DNA from: Armillaria gallica
Taxonomy: Eukaryota > Basidiomycota > Agaricomycetes > Agaricales > Physalacriaceae
Direction of reading: 5' to 3'
DNA: 64,000 bases
NCBI GenBank assembly: GCA_037576215.1
Contig: JBANDB010000001.1
Location: 7,440,001-7,504,000 of the forward strand
Below are positions 46,746 through 58,086 of this stretch, piece by piece; position 1 is the stretch's first letter, and every line of letters starts with the position of its first letter. Both the position numbers and the translations under genes were made by a program. Below the pieces are notes generated by a model. It was not told where the DNA came from. It did no database searches and saw nothing but the letters and a program-made list of their open reading frames with translations.

Positions 46746-47195
46746 TCAGCACCATTCTAAGTTTCCTGCTAGAACTTCTTGGAAGGTCGCTGGCCAGCGG
46801 ATCAAGGAACCTCATTGTAGCTGCAACTGGAAACTCGGGATCGAATCTGGTCCGTGCGTAGCATGTCTGCGTATTCGATTCATTCTTCTTATATTTGAAA
46901 TTGACCTGAGCTTGACAGACATTTCATGAGACCCAATCATGCCCCCGATATGATATCAGGCCCCTTCACAAAGACCTGTGGAAACAAGCGAGTATAGCGA
47001 ATACGGCGTGTCGAAGGATCGCAACGCGTAGATGGCGTGAGAACCATCATCACGTGCACTAGCAGACGCGTCCCTCTGATTTGAATTTTGGATTTGCCTT
47101 CCGAGTCCCGACTTGTTGATAGGCTGTGAGCCCCTTTTCGTCTTTCTTCCACACCACCATCACCGCCTCTCCATCCCACCCGTCCGCAAGAAACC

Positions 47196-48468
47196 ATGCC
47201 CAAAGTCGATACTAAGAGTGGGGATACCGAAGCCTCATTCACGGTCAGCAACCAAGGCGAGATCAAGAAGCTGACCACGACCTTTATTGGGAGGGGTACC
47301 GGGAAGGATGTAAAGGATCTGGTACGCGCTGATTCCTTCAGTTGATTCTTACTGATATACCTTTAGACGATCACCCTTTCGACGGCTGACCATCAAGAGA
47401 AGAGTAAACGAGGTGAGCTCATCACCGAACTATTTAAACGGCAGGTTTTCTCTTTACTGTGCGTCGAACATTTACTCAAATTTCTTCTGCAGGACGCCTA
47501 ATCTTACTACCTTGAATCTCAACTTTGTGAGAGCCGTCCATTCGACCATATCAGCCTGTATTTGACGCGTCGTTCCAGTCTGGCCACCTTGACACGTCTT
47601 CGGATTGTCTTGGAGAGAAGCTTATGACTGCATTATGCTCGCTGAAGAGTCTTGAGAACTTTTCTCACAATGCTACGACATCTGCGCGCACGGAGTTCGG
47701 CCAGTACAGCTTGATGAAATTGGTATCATCTTGGCCGAACCTCCGGACTGTGAGCGTCGTCATATGTGTTCTCGTAAAATCTACTGAGAACGTCAACTAG
47801 TTGTATCTCGCTGGGGACACTAACGGCAGTGAAGATTGTTCGAAGATCCCTCATGCGACGTGTGCACTGGAATCGGTAACCTTTGAGCGCTGCATGTCCA
47901 ATTTCGAAAAACTGGCACCAATGTTTGCTGGATCGGCGAATAGCCTCAAGAGCTTCGAGGCCTGGACGATGGGAATCAAAGAGGTACTCTGCCTCTTACC
48001 TTCCTCTGTACGCGCTGATTGTTCCTTGATATTTAGATCGATGCAGTCCTGCGGAAGGTCCTACCCTCAATCGAGTCAATCCATATCGGAGGCTGCAATC
48101 ACCCCTCGAAAGATTTCATCCTCGGTGAGCTCTCGAATGCGCCTCGCCTCCAGTCGATCAACCTCAACGGGGACACCGATACTGGGGGAAAGACGCGCAA
48201 GGCTTTGGGCGAGGCTCTCAACCGGACAGACTCCTTCCCCGCTTTGAGAAGGTTGTCTTATCCCGGGGAGAGGGGGACGTACAAGACGGGAAGAGGTCGG
48301 AATGTACGGGTGCATGAGTATGAGAATGTGGGTACGAAGGAGCTGCAGGATGCAGCGAAGAAGAAGGGTGTTTGGGCCGAGCTGGTTTCGAGGGATTTGG
48401 AGTGTAAGGTTGAGGGTGCTCAGCGGCGTGCAGGGTTCGCTGCTATGAGTAGGCGGGGGTATTGGTGA
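47196..48468 (+). CDS. LRR-like gene, right copy A
   Basis: This is the counterpart of 688-1955 with the same exon plan: ATG at 47196, a 45-nt-type intron near 47320, LRR exons and a final exon from about 48130 to the stop at 48466-48468. The last exon has GGA where the left copy has TGA, so it is open to the end. The join after the second intron is unresolved here too. The left and right proteins differ at scattered positions, including KSGDTEASF versus KGDTETSF near the start. Function is unknown; it belongs to the local LRR-like family. Confidence 0.5.
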
Positions 48469-48840
48469 GGCGAATAGATGTGTTTTTTGTAGGTGGAAGT
48501 CTTGTACCTCTGTCTCTTCTGTTATTCTTTGAGTTTATTCGTATCATTATTAAGTATCTATACTGCTCGGTAAATTAAATATATGCACCATCATTCAGAG
48601 AGCTGTTCGTCCGTCTCGCTTTGCTTAAGGTTGTTCTAGTATCTCTGAAATGACTTGAACCCCTTCCATCCACCGTTCAGAGACCATCTCGCGTCTACTT
48701 TCCCGCTGATCTCTCTATTGTCGATGACACTATGCTGAGAATTACCGTCGACCCATTCTTCCCTTTAGCGAACCCAGAATTAGCAGGAGCAATTGTTTTC
48801 TGGTGTATAGCCGGTACCCACTCTCGTTGCTAGCTTAACC

Positions 48841-50474
48841 TCAAGCCCCATTTTCACAGTCAAGATTAGCCAAAGGAATCTCAACAACGGTAGATGTCTT
48901 CCATCTCGTTGTCCGTATGCGAAATCGAGCACAGCAGTGTGCCCATCTTTTGGTGGTGTTCCAAATGCGCCGAATAAACAATCGCAACGCGTTCGCTGCA
49001 AGCTCGCTGAGTATTCGTACATGAGAGTGTTGATGAAGAAGTACCTAATTCGTCCCAAGTGAAGGATTTACGAGACGGATCATTTGGGTCAGTGAATAAG
49101 TATATGCCAACCATTGACACTGCCTATCATACAACAATAAAGTTTTGGACGAGAGAAAATCTATGCACGTAAGCAGATCGACAGGAGGACTAGGCATAGT
49201 AGTAGTCCGGCAAAATCTGCATAGGAAAGAGGTAAGTCAGCTGATGGTCACCGGTATTAAGTATGACGTGCCGAGTATATCGCCTGGTGGAGTTGGAGCT
49301 TGAGTTAAGGCTCTGGTCCACGTAGGGGAAGAGAAACGACACACCAAATCCTTCTGGAGCCCCAGGCATGGTGGACCGTAGTTGGGTAAAGGCGAACACA
49401 GTCCCGATTGGTACTACTACGATCTCGTTCCGTTGTCGGTAGCCGAAGACCACGGTTGTGATCATTATGAGGCAAATCATGAGAGTGACCATCCCTATCC
49501 ATATAGAGAAGGTGCATGAGCTCAGAAAGTCCATGGAAGTATAAGAGGAAAACTGAACAGAATGTGACCATGATGACCAAACAGTACGCGATTACAAGGG
49601 TGCTGCGTTGGAGGTATAGATTTACATAGATAACTTCTTGTCCAAATATCATCTGCTGCAGCAAGGAGGTGAAGTCATTTTCAAGTGTAACCTTAAGGTC
49701 GCTGAAAGAAGTTCTGTCGGATTGCCAAATGATAAGGGAGAGAAAGCTTACGCAATGAACCCAGAAGCTGAATTAAGGACTAGGGAGACAGACTTGTTTG
49801 TTGATGCCTCCTGAGCAAATGTGGACACTAGAGTATAGTACTGGTCAAAAGGGTAGGAGGCTAAAGTTCTGGGGCTGATCAGCTTGCTCCCAAAAAAAAC
49901 ATCATATGTTTGTTCGATGATGAGCTTCGTGCGGAACCAGCCAATGTTGCGCAGCGGGCTAGAGTTTGAAGGCGCCAAGTCGTTGGTCCATACGAAGATC
50001 GGGACTGTAGGTATGTCGTTGCTGGAAGGACCGCCGTTACGTCTGTCATCTGAGGGAGATAAATTCCTCCAAAAGGAATATTTATATGGCATGTTTCTCG
50101 AGAATTATAGACAAAATATCTCACGGGTCAAAGAAGATATTAACTTCCGGGCAATCAACCTCGCAGGTATCGTGAGCGACAGTCCACTCCACGACCATAG
50201 TAGCTTCAGGAAGATCAGCTGAGATCAAACTAGCGGCGAGAAAGATCTTCCGTTCCTATGAGCGGCGCCTATCAAGGAGCTAGCGAGGAGTCTTACTGCT
50301 CTATTTGGGTCCGTCGAATCGTGATTCGTGATATACATAAACCCGCCACCGTCATTTTGACTGAGAGTGAGAGTAAGCCGAAAGGTTGGAACAATGATCA
50401 GGAATGAGAGTGGTGACAAAACAACATGTAACCCTTGATGCACTTCGAGGGCTGGTCGTTTGCTCGGAAGACAT
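48841..50474 (-). pseudogene. DUF4436 membrane protein, right copy, frameshifted in exon 1
   Basis: The exon set is the same as at 2321-3971. It keeps FVWTNDL, YPFDQYYTL, GYRQRNEIVVVPIGTVFAF and TMPGAPEGFG, and its C-terminus (MVGIYLFTDPNDPSRKSFTW, NALRLFIRRIWNTTKRW) is in frame, unlike the left copy. However, exon 1 (ATG 50474) lacks two bases near 50410 relative to the left copy, which breaks the first helix. Left and right copies are therefore damaged at opposite ends, so neither gives a full-length product. Confidence 0.7.
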
Positions 50475-50743
50475 GCTTTGGCGCAGCTAATGGGCTGGGG
50501 AGATTGAAGAAGATCACTTGTCAAAGCAAGGCTTTATAGGTTCATGTCATGCAGTATGCTGTAATGAAATGGCGCTTTATTCGTTACTGTTGAAGTATTT
50601 TTTGTTTAGATGGAAATAGTGTTATCGTCAACTGACACAGGGTATCGGGAAGGCCCCACGGCGTGATAAGCAGACGTGTTCAATGGAAGGCACTGTATTA
50701 GTTCGGTGCATGCTTCCGGTACGATGGGTACGACATTACGCTC

Positions 50744-51094
50744 TTATGCGGACTGTGATGCGAGTGCGAGGCTGATTGAGCTGTGAAATACCCGCTGAGA
50801 CGCCGTGATATACGTCGAGAATACTGATATTGCAGGTGCTCCTAGCGCTAGAACAAAAAGGAAGTCAGACGAGCACCCCGGAAATGAACGAATTTTACAG
50901 CACCGCATATTGAGGAGACGGTTTGAGGTTGTGTTGAACCAGCAGTAGGGACTCCAGCATTTCACAGTGTTATCGATGGGGAAGATGAAGCCAGCGATAG
51001 CGCCCATCATTGAACCTTGTCGTATCAGAAGTACGAGGAGAATAGACATGGTGAACGGGTGCGAGGAATGGCCGAGAGATAGAGCCCTTGTCAT
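50744..51094 (-). CDS. Unassigned hydrophobic exon, right copy
   Basis: This is the right counterpart of 4441-4592. It contains SMMGAIAGFIFPIDNTVKCW, and the frame runs 116 residues from ATG 51094. Conservation between the copies supports coding. The family is unknown. Confidence 0.3.
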   Translation of the reverse strand: MTRALSLGHSSHPFTMSILLVLLIRQGSMMGAIAGFIFPIDNTVKCWSPYCWFNTTSNRLLNMRCCKIRSFPGCSSDFLFVLALGAPAISVFSTYITASQRVFHSSISLALASQSA

Positions 51095-51615
51095 AAATCG
51101 GGGAGAGATGCGCTCGTAGAAGACAATGTATTTGTGCGTGAGCGTCGAGCGCTAGGCTCTGGCACAATTAGCGGACTTTCAATGACAGCTGTACGCTGTA
51201 TGGTCCAATTCGCCGATCCCTGTGGTATTCCCCGTAATCGCTGTACCCGGGCAGGCCTACATTGCGTCGGGCAGATAGTTATGGTATGCGTCGAGTTGTC
51301 TTTGGTAAAGAACTGTTCCTATCAGAAGTACTGAAGGATGCCGCTGAAGTGCGGCATATGAAGACTATTTCCTCGTGTGCCGATTATCTGAATGGACGGG
51401 CACAGGATACAATGGTGCGGTAAGCTAGGATACTCGGGATATCTGATCCTGACTCTCTTTGCTATGGTCCGTGGTCGAAGAGTGGTAGTAATGGGCTTCG
51501 AACGGTGATATCACCGCTCGGGCCGTTCACGACAGGGCTTATTTGTGGTAGACTAATAGTTTACGATTAATATAAGGGTGGTATCTGTTGCGTTAGAACT
51601 TAGATTTAGTCCTAT

Positions 51616-52200
51616 GTGCATAGCCGGCTGGATTTCACTGAAGATACAAAAATCTCTTATCGAAACATAAATGGATTTAGACCCTTGAAGGAGAAAAACA
51701 TAGGAAAAATACGGCACTGTACCAGCGAGAGTATGCTGGATGAAGGTCCAACAAGCCGATGGTATCCTGCAAGTATCCTGTGGAGTTGCTATTCGGTTGG
51801 TAAGAAAGGCATGCCGAGCTAGCCCTCATGTGTACATATATCCATTGGACGATTCCAGAATTTACGACGAGCTCGTCGACGTTGAAGCCAAAGCCATCTG
51901 CCGGCCCGGGACCGACGTAAATTATAAAATGCACGTGGACCGTTTCATGTGAGGGTTTTCAAACTACTAGTATTGGAATTTCAATGTAGTGCAGGGCGAA
52001 ATATCCCCTTGACGTGTCGACGGACGTCCTGGTGCACAAATTACCCACAGTTAAACTGAGGAGATCTACATGACCGCGACATTTACCTCGTCTCAGTCTC
52101 AGCCTCCTCCTCTCATTGCGACAGCAGAGCGAGCTCGGAGTTTAGGCCCACAATTGTCTCCACAAGAATGAATTCGACCTAGGGATAGAGGACCAGTCTA
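51616..52200 (+). CDS. Unassigned conserved ORFs, right copy
   Basis: This is the counterpart of 5138-5719. The first frame (VYIYPLDDSRIYDELVDVEA) is intact. The second region has small indels near 51970-52060 that break the frame seen on the left, so the gene, if real, is damaged here. Confidence 0.3.
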
Positions 52201-52622
52201 GGCCAAATGGTAATACGAAGGATACATCGAGGTATGCCGTGTCATGGCTATCCTGCTGAGTCGCCGCCGATAAAGTCAATACATATAGGTTCATTCGCGT
52301 ACGTCGATAGTAGCCGACCCGAGGCGTCATTGCGGCTGGTATGGAGAACGGCGGCTAGCTGTTGTTTGGGATCCAGCGAAAATTTGTGCTGGTGTTGGCG
52401 AGATACTGATAAAGAACCCTCATCGGACGGTGGTGCGATATTATAGATATATCGAGAAGAATGGGTTGATAATCGGGCTGAGTATCAAGAGATACAGACA
52501 GACACTTGGGGAGGATGTCAAGGAGTGTGATTCCCTGAGAAAATATCGAATCCTCGCTTGATAGGGAGCACATCCACCGTCTTGGCTTGGTATGCGTGCG
52601 TGCGTCTCGCAACTATGATGGT

Positions 52623-53912
52623 GATGAGGTGAGCAAATCGCCGAACTACTAAAATGGCAAGTCTCCCTTTACTATAGGTCGTGTTTTTTTACTCAGCTTC
52701 TTCTCCATGACGCCCAATCTCACAGCCCTGAATCTCAACATCGCGAGTACCGTCCATTTGATCACATCAGCTAGTGTTTGACGCGTTGTTTCAGGCTGGC
52801 CACCTTGACACGTATTCGGATTGTCTTGGAGAGAAGCTCATGAAAGCATTGTGCTCGCTGAAGAGTCTTGAGAGCTTTTTTCACAATGCCACGATATCTA
52901 CGCAAACGATTTCGGCCAGTATAGCTTGATGAATTGGTGTCTTCTTGGCCTAACCTCCGAACTGTGAGTGTCATCATATATATTCTTGGAACATGTGTTA
53001 GAGTGCGGAGTAGAGATCTATTAAGAAGATAACTCAGACAAGCACTTGGAATGCGAGAGACACGTCTGAGGCTCACAGTACAACTACGATGGATATATAC
53101 TGTACAGTAGACAGCGCGAATGTACGTAGACAGGTAGAATAAAGTAAAATGAAGTGTAATTACACATATGTCCATGGAGAAATACGGTCCGACTACAGCC
53201 ACGCTTGCAGCTCCAACAACGTGTACTGGGAATGTCATCAGGTAGCTGTATCTGGCTGGGGATGCGAATGGCAGCGAAGACTTTTCAAAGATCCCTCCTG
53301 CGAGAAGTGCACTAGAATCGGTCACCTTTGAGCGCTGCATGTCCAATTTCGAAAAACTGGCTCCCATGTTGCTGGATCGGAGAACAGCCTCAAGGGTTTC
53401 GAGGCCTGGACAATGAGAATCAAAGAGGTATAATCACTCCCTAGCTTTCTTTCTGTACACGCTGACCGTTTGCCAATTTTAGATCGACGCAGTCCTCCGC
53501 AATGTCCTCCTGTCCATCGGGTCTATCCATATCCGAGGCTGCAATCACCCCTCGAAAAACTTCATTCTGGGTGAGCTTTCGAATGTGCCTCGCCTCCAGT
53601 CGATCAACCTCAACGGGGACACCGATACTGGGGGGAGGACGCGCAAGGCTTTGGCCGAGGCGCTCAACCAGGAAGATTCTTTCCCCTCTTTGAGGAGGCT
53701 ATCTTATCCCGGGGAAAGGGGGACCTACAAGATGGGAAGAGGGCGGAATGTTCGGGTCCACAAGTATGGGAAGGTGGGTGTGAAGGGTCTGGAGGAGGCT
53801 GCGAAGAAGAAGGGTGTTTTGGCGAGCTGGTTTCAAAGGATTTGGAGTATAAGGTTGAGAGTGCTCAGAGATGGGCGGGGTTCGCTGCTATGGGTAGGCA
53901 GGATTATCGCTG
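52623..53912 (+). pseudogene. LRR-like gene, right copy B, interrupted by a solo LTR
   Basis: This is the counterpart of 6093-7156. A 223-bp solo LTR lies in it at 52996-53218. A one-base deletion near 53822 (TTGGCGAGC against TTGGCGGAGC on the left) shifts the frame and replaces the conserved C-terminus. Its first exon is missing, as on the left. It is not expected to give a normal protein. Confidence 0.6.
52996..53218. mobile_element. Solo LTR (223 bp), family 3
   Basis: The ends are TGTTAGAG and CTCCAACA. The 5-bp duplication is ACATG at 52991-52995 and ACGTG at 53219-53223; the uninterrupted left block reads ACGTG, so the left copy of the duplication has a G-to-A change at a CpG. A TATATAC lies inside. 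The size and ends would suit a copia-type LTR. Confidence 0.8.
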
Positions 53913-54319
53913 AGGCGAATGGAAGTATTTATTGTACGGTGCAAATCTCCTACCCTCTCTCTCTTATGTCATTTTTCGAGTTTATTGAAATCATTATTCA
54001 CTACCTATACCGCTAATATGTGCGTCATGATTTCAGGAGTTGTTAATCCGTCTCGCTTTGCTTAAGGTTGTCCTAATCTCTCTGAAATGACTTGTACCCC
54101 TTCCATCCACCGTCCAGAAACCATCTCATATCTGCTTTCTTGCTGATCTGTTCATCGTATCGATGAGATTCACCCTCAACCCGTTCATTCATTTAGCGAT
54201 CCCAGAATTAGCGGGAACAGGAACAGGTTTCGGACTTGGCACTGTCAAGTCTGTCTCCTTCGATCATTCCAAGGATTATGATGTATTTCTCTAATAGTAC
54301 AACAGGATATCTGCTCAGG

Positions 54320-54416
54320 TAGCATATGGTGTAACGGCTCACATTACCGCCTTTCTTGGGTTATCTATGTGCGGGGCTCTGCGCGGTAGCTCGGGGTTCG
54401 ATTCCCCGTATCCGAA
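54320..54416 (+). tRNA. tRNA-Glu(UUC)-like gene with intron, probably degenerate
   Basis: There is an A-box-like TGGTGTAACGG, an anticodon stem ACCGC/GCGGT with loop anticodon TTC at 54353-54355, an intron of about 24 nt, a perfect T arm (GGGGTTCGATTCCCC) and a 3' acceptor strand TATCCGA. The 5' acceptor strand reads TAGCATA and leaves two mismatches, so it may be a pseudogene. Confidence 0.5.
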
Positions 54417-54435
54417 TGTCCTATTTTTCTGCCTG

Positions 54436-55600
54436 GATTTTTTGCTCTTTATTACTTAGACCTTTTAGAGCTAGCATTGGGCATTCCCAATAGGCAACCA
54501 TGAACGAATATTGAGGCTACATGCCCTAGTACATACGCCTGAAGCATCGCACATTCGAGAGTATTTCTAGTTCACACAAATTCTGATCTGTAATTCGGCA
54601 AAATCAATTCTAAAAATTTCGGCTTGCAACTGTTCGCCCCCAATTCGCCCCTGTCAGATTTACGAAGCTTCGGAAAAATCTGCTCCTTTAAGGACTTTGG
54701 AGACTGGTATATTAATTGTTTCACAAGTGACAGTGGCCCCGACCTCCTTGAAGTACGAATATTCACCTTTTTCTTGGTGGCTGTCCTTGTCCTTACAGTC
54801 ATTATGTCTCATGTGCGGAGGTGACCTTTCACTGAGTGAATGTGTTGCCCTGCTTCCCCCTCCTCAAATATGTAATCAAAATTAAACCATAAAAATGACA
54901 AGCTATTCGAAGTAAGCACTATGAAGCCAAGTCTTGATGGTGCCGAAAGTCTTCCAAGTAGCTTGAAGGATGCAACCCGAAGCATTTCCATGACCCGATG
55001 TTTTGCCATGTCATTCAAGATAATCAGCGCAAGAGAAGAAAGCACTCCAAGCTAAAGTGGTTTGTCCACCAAGCGCACATTCAAACTTATGCTATCGAGT
55101 AAAATTAACTTTAGATACTCGGCGGCGTCAGAACTTGTCATTTTAAACCAAAGAGCACGTAGACGGACCCCTGGAGGAGTATCTCTGAGTATTGTCATGT
55201 TGCCGCCCATATCAGTCTAGATGAGTCCACGAAGAAAAATTGAAGGAACGTAGAAGGGCGGTAGGTAGTAAGTACGATCCATGCCGTACACATTAAATCG
55301 AACGGATAGGAAATGGTGGGCCGTCAGTTTGAGAACATCCTTCGAGGCAACGTTTCTACATGCAATCGGTGTCAGCAGTGTATCAACAGAGGGAAAGTAG
55401 CAATACTGACAGAAACATTAATCTGAGAGATCATCGAAGAGTGTTCGCTCTCGTTGGCGTCTAGAGATACATACAACGAGATGGCAGCTGTTTCAGTACA
55501 GTGTAGAACTCGTCGTACTCACAGTCCGGCATTCGTGTATTGTATTAGCTATAATGTTGCGGAACGTTGATGAGAGTTCTTTTGATGCTTCAACCAGTTT
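54436..55600 (-). other. Right-block segment missing on the left; minus-strand coding remnants
   Basis: This segment is retained here but deleted from the left block at about 7305. Minus-strand frames include KLTAHHFLSVRFNVYGMDRT (about 55240-55320), PPGVRLRALWFKM (about 55150-55190) and a hydrophobic stretch, LGFIVLTSNSLSFLWFNF (about 54890-54950). They may be exons of the gene at 55600-56200. The family is unknown. Confidence 0.3.
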
Positions 55601-56490
55601 AAGCTAGTCAGGAGCTGCTGTCCATGAAAATCCGAATATGCGTTAAGGTTACTAGACTGGAACCACGGTCAAATGACAAAGAGGCATTGAAGCGTACGAT
55701 ACTCAGGAACATAAGAGTCAGGATAGTTAGGCTAGAGGTCTTGAGAGTGAAGCTAAGTAAGGGGACGACACGCAATGATGGGAGGACGTACCGTATCAAT
55801 AATTTGCTGATTTTCTTACCTCGTTTATTCCTCTCTTGATTGGCTGGCCATCAAGGATGAGTTTGGAGTCTAAATGCACATCAGCGAGAGAAAACGTAGG
55901 TAGAAAAGCACCTACCAGTGTTTTGACTTTCATCGTTGTATCCCTCCTAGTAATGGGCCATGGCATCTTGATTTCTCCAACGTCGCTGAGACTACGGGGT
56001 CACTGCTCCAGGTACCTACTTGCGCCACAGTTTTGGTGAACAGGTAGGACTTCGAGGTATCGGCGGCGGTATGGAGGACGAATAGGGATGGGCTCGTAGC
56101 GTAGGAAAAACTCAGAAGGCAAGCACAAAATGAAAGGGACGCTTCTGGCGTGGATTATAGTTCTCACGCCATTCACGCTCGCGATTTGGCACAGCATTCT
56201 ATACTCCGAGCTCGCTTCATGCTCATTTCCACAGCGCTTTGCGAGGGAGTCTATACCGGCTTTCCTTCTCTTTCGATAGGAAGGCGTAAGAGAGCCCGGT
56301 GACGTATCAGCGTCATCATTGGTTCACGATTTATCTTCATAAGGTCGCTTTAATTGTGACTACGAGTGCAGTGGTGAACAACCATAAGCTCAATAGCTCG
56401 ATTCCGACCTTTGAACAGCTGCAGTTCCAAACCAGTCCTGGATCTGAGGGGCAGCGACCTCGCCAAGTAATACTAGCTGGAGCATGAGAA
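55600..56490 (-). CDS. Unassigned minus-strand gene, right copy
   Basis: This is the counterpart of 7286-8160. It keeps SSLTILTLMFLSIVRF, EIKIPWPITRRDTTMKVKTL and IIHARSVPFILCL. One base is missing near 56180 relative to the left copy, which changes the reading frame upstream. It may encode a membrane protein. Confidence 0.3.
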
Positions 56491-56671
56491 CGGCACCGAT
56501 AGGATAAAAAAGGATAACATTGTGTGTAATCATGGCAACCAGGCGTCGCTTGAAGGAGTCAAACAGAGAGAGAGATCCATCGTTTCTTGTGCGTCATAGT
56601 ACGGGACAAAGCAGGCTCGGCAAACTCCGTGCCGAACGTCATCAGCACCGAGCATCATTCGTTAATATGTC

Positions 56672-58086
56672 ATGCCTTCTACCTTCACCCAACATCATTG
56701 CCCAGACCCTACAGTCGATGGATCCGGTGAGGAGGGCTGGAAGTCGCTCCCAGATATAGTTGATGCCACTCTATACCCTAAATGGGTTGTCAATAACGAC
56801 AAAGGAGCATATCTGGCGAGTTTTTCCTCAAGCTCCATTCATTTTTCTCATAGATTCATAGCCTGTCTATCAAACCGCTAGCCTAGACGCGACTAAAGTC
56901 ACGAGGGCGGTCATTATCCTACAGGGCAAGGCGAGTCATATAACTGAATCAGATACTGCTATTCCACTAATGTCATCGCATAGCAACGGGTTTGCTGGTC
57001 CGGCGCGTACCTACAACTGACATATGTTATTGTCCTTCTCATGTCCCTCATACAGATTGGAATGCGGCGAACAATGCACTTTCCAAGGCGACATACAATG
57101 ACCCTACTATCAAACTAAGCCAGATATCCATTATGTGTCCAGTCTTTCTCACGGAGGCTGATCTCAGTGCGGGCGCTGCCCAAGACGGACAGCTCTTATG
57201 GGGGAAAACAAGTTGGATTAGCGGAAGCCGCAATGTCGGCCCCGACTCTGTTACCGGCGTTAGCAGTTTGGACGTCCTGCATGCACTAGTCGCGTATTAC
57301 ATGGACAGAAAGCTGTATCCAAATCTAAAGGTGACGACTTTGTTTATCAGAGGAATTCCGTTACTTATTCTCAGGTCCTCGTCGGGGGTCACTCTGCTGG
57401 TGGCCAAATGGCCTAGCGTTACGCAATTTTGAGAACATCAACGGACGATGATGACAGGTTGCATTTCTGGATCGGTAATTCCTCTCTTCTCGGCGGTACG
57501 ACAGAAGGAGCTAAGTTATTTGCATACAGCTAATCCCGGATCCCTTTGTTGGCTAACGCCGAATCGCCCGATTCCAAACGACGGATGTGAAGGCGTAGAT
57601 GCGTTCAAGTACGGACTGGAGTCAAATTTCCCCGCATATGCGAGCAAGAATGCTCGTACTCTTGGAAGAGATGGTATCATCAAGAGATACCACAGCCGGA
57701 CGCTTAATTATGCTTGGGGACTGGTACGTGTAATAAATCCCCCCTCGAAGATCCCAATGACAAGTCCTTTTAGAAAGATGAAGGAAATGGTGACACTCGA
57801 GCTCAAGCACAGGCAAGTAGCCGTGTTCTTTCGAGTCTCTTCATTTATAAACTGATACATTCACTGTAGACTCAAGGACGAAATCATCTAGAAAGGGGAT
57901 GAAATTTCGTCGCGATGCTAGAAGATATGGGTGGTATACCCAAGCTCACTACCGTTGAATGGGTGCCTGGAGTCAGCCATAACGGTGAAGGCATGATGGC
58001 AAGCGATGCAGGAATCGACAAAGTGAGTGTATACCTTCCTTGAGCTCGTAACTATCACTGAAGACTACAGTTATTCCGGTACTGAT
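56672..58086 (+). CDS. Alpha/beta-hydrolase fold protein, right copy
   Basis: This is the counterpart of 8344-9758 with the same exons. The nucleophile elbow reads GGHSAGGQ (about 57384-57405). One valine codon is missing before it (VLVGGHS against VLVVGGHS), which preserves the frame. ANPGSLCWLTPNRP, DEGNGDTRAQAQA and GVSHNGEGMM are intact, and it ends KLFRY with TGA at 58084-58086. The 5' splice site after NGFAG is GC in place of GT (about 56999). It is the best-preserved gene pair between the two blocks, which hints at selection. The substrate is unknown. Confidence 0.7.
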
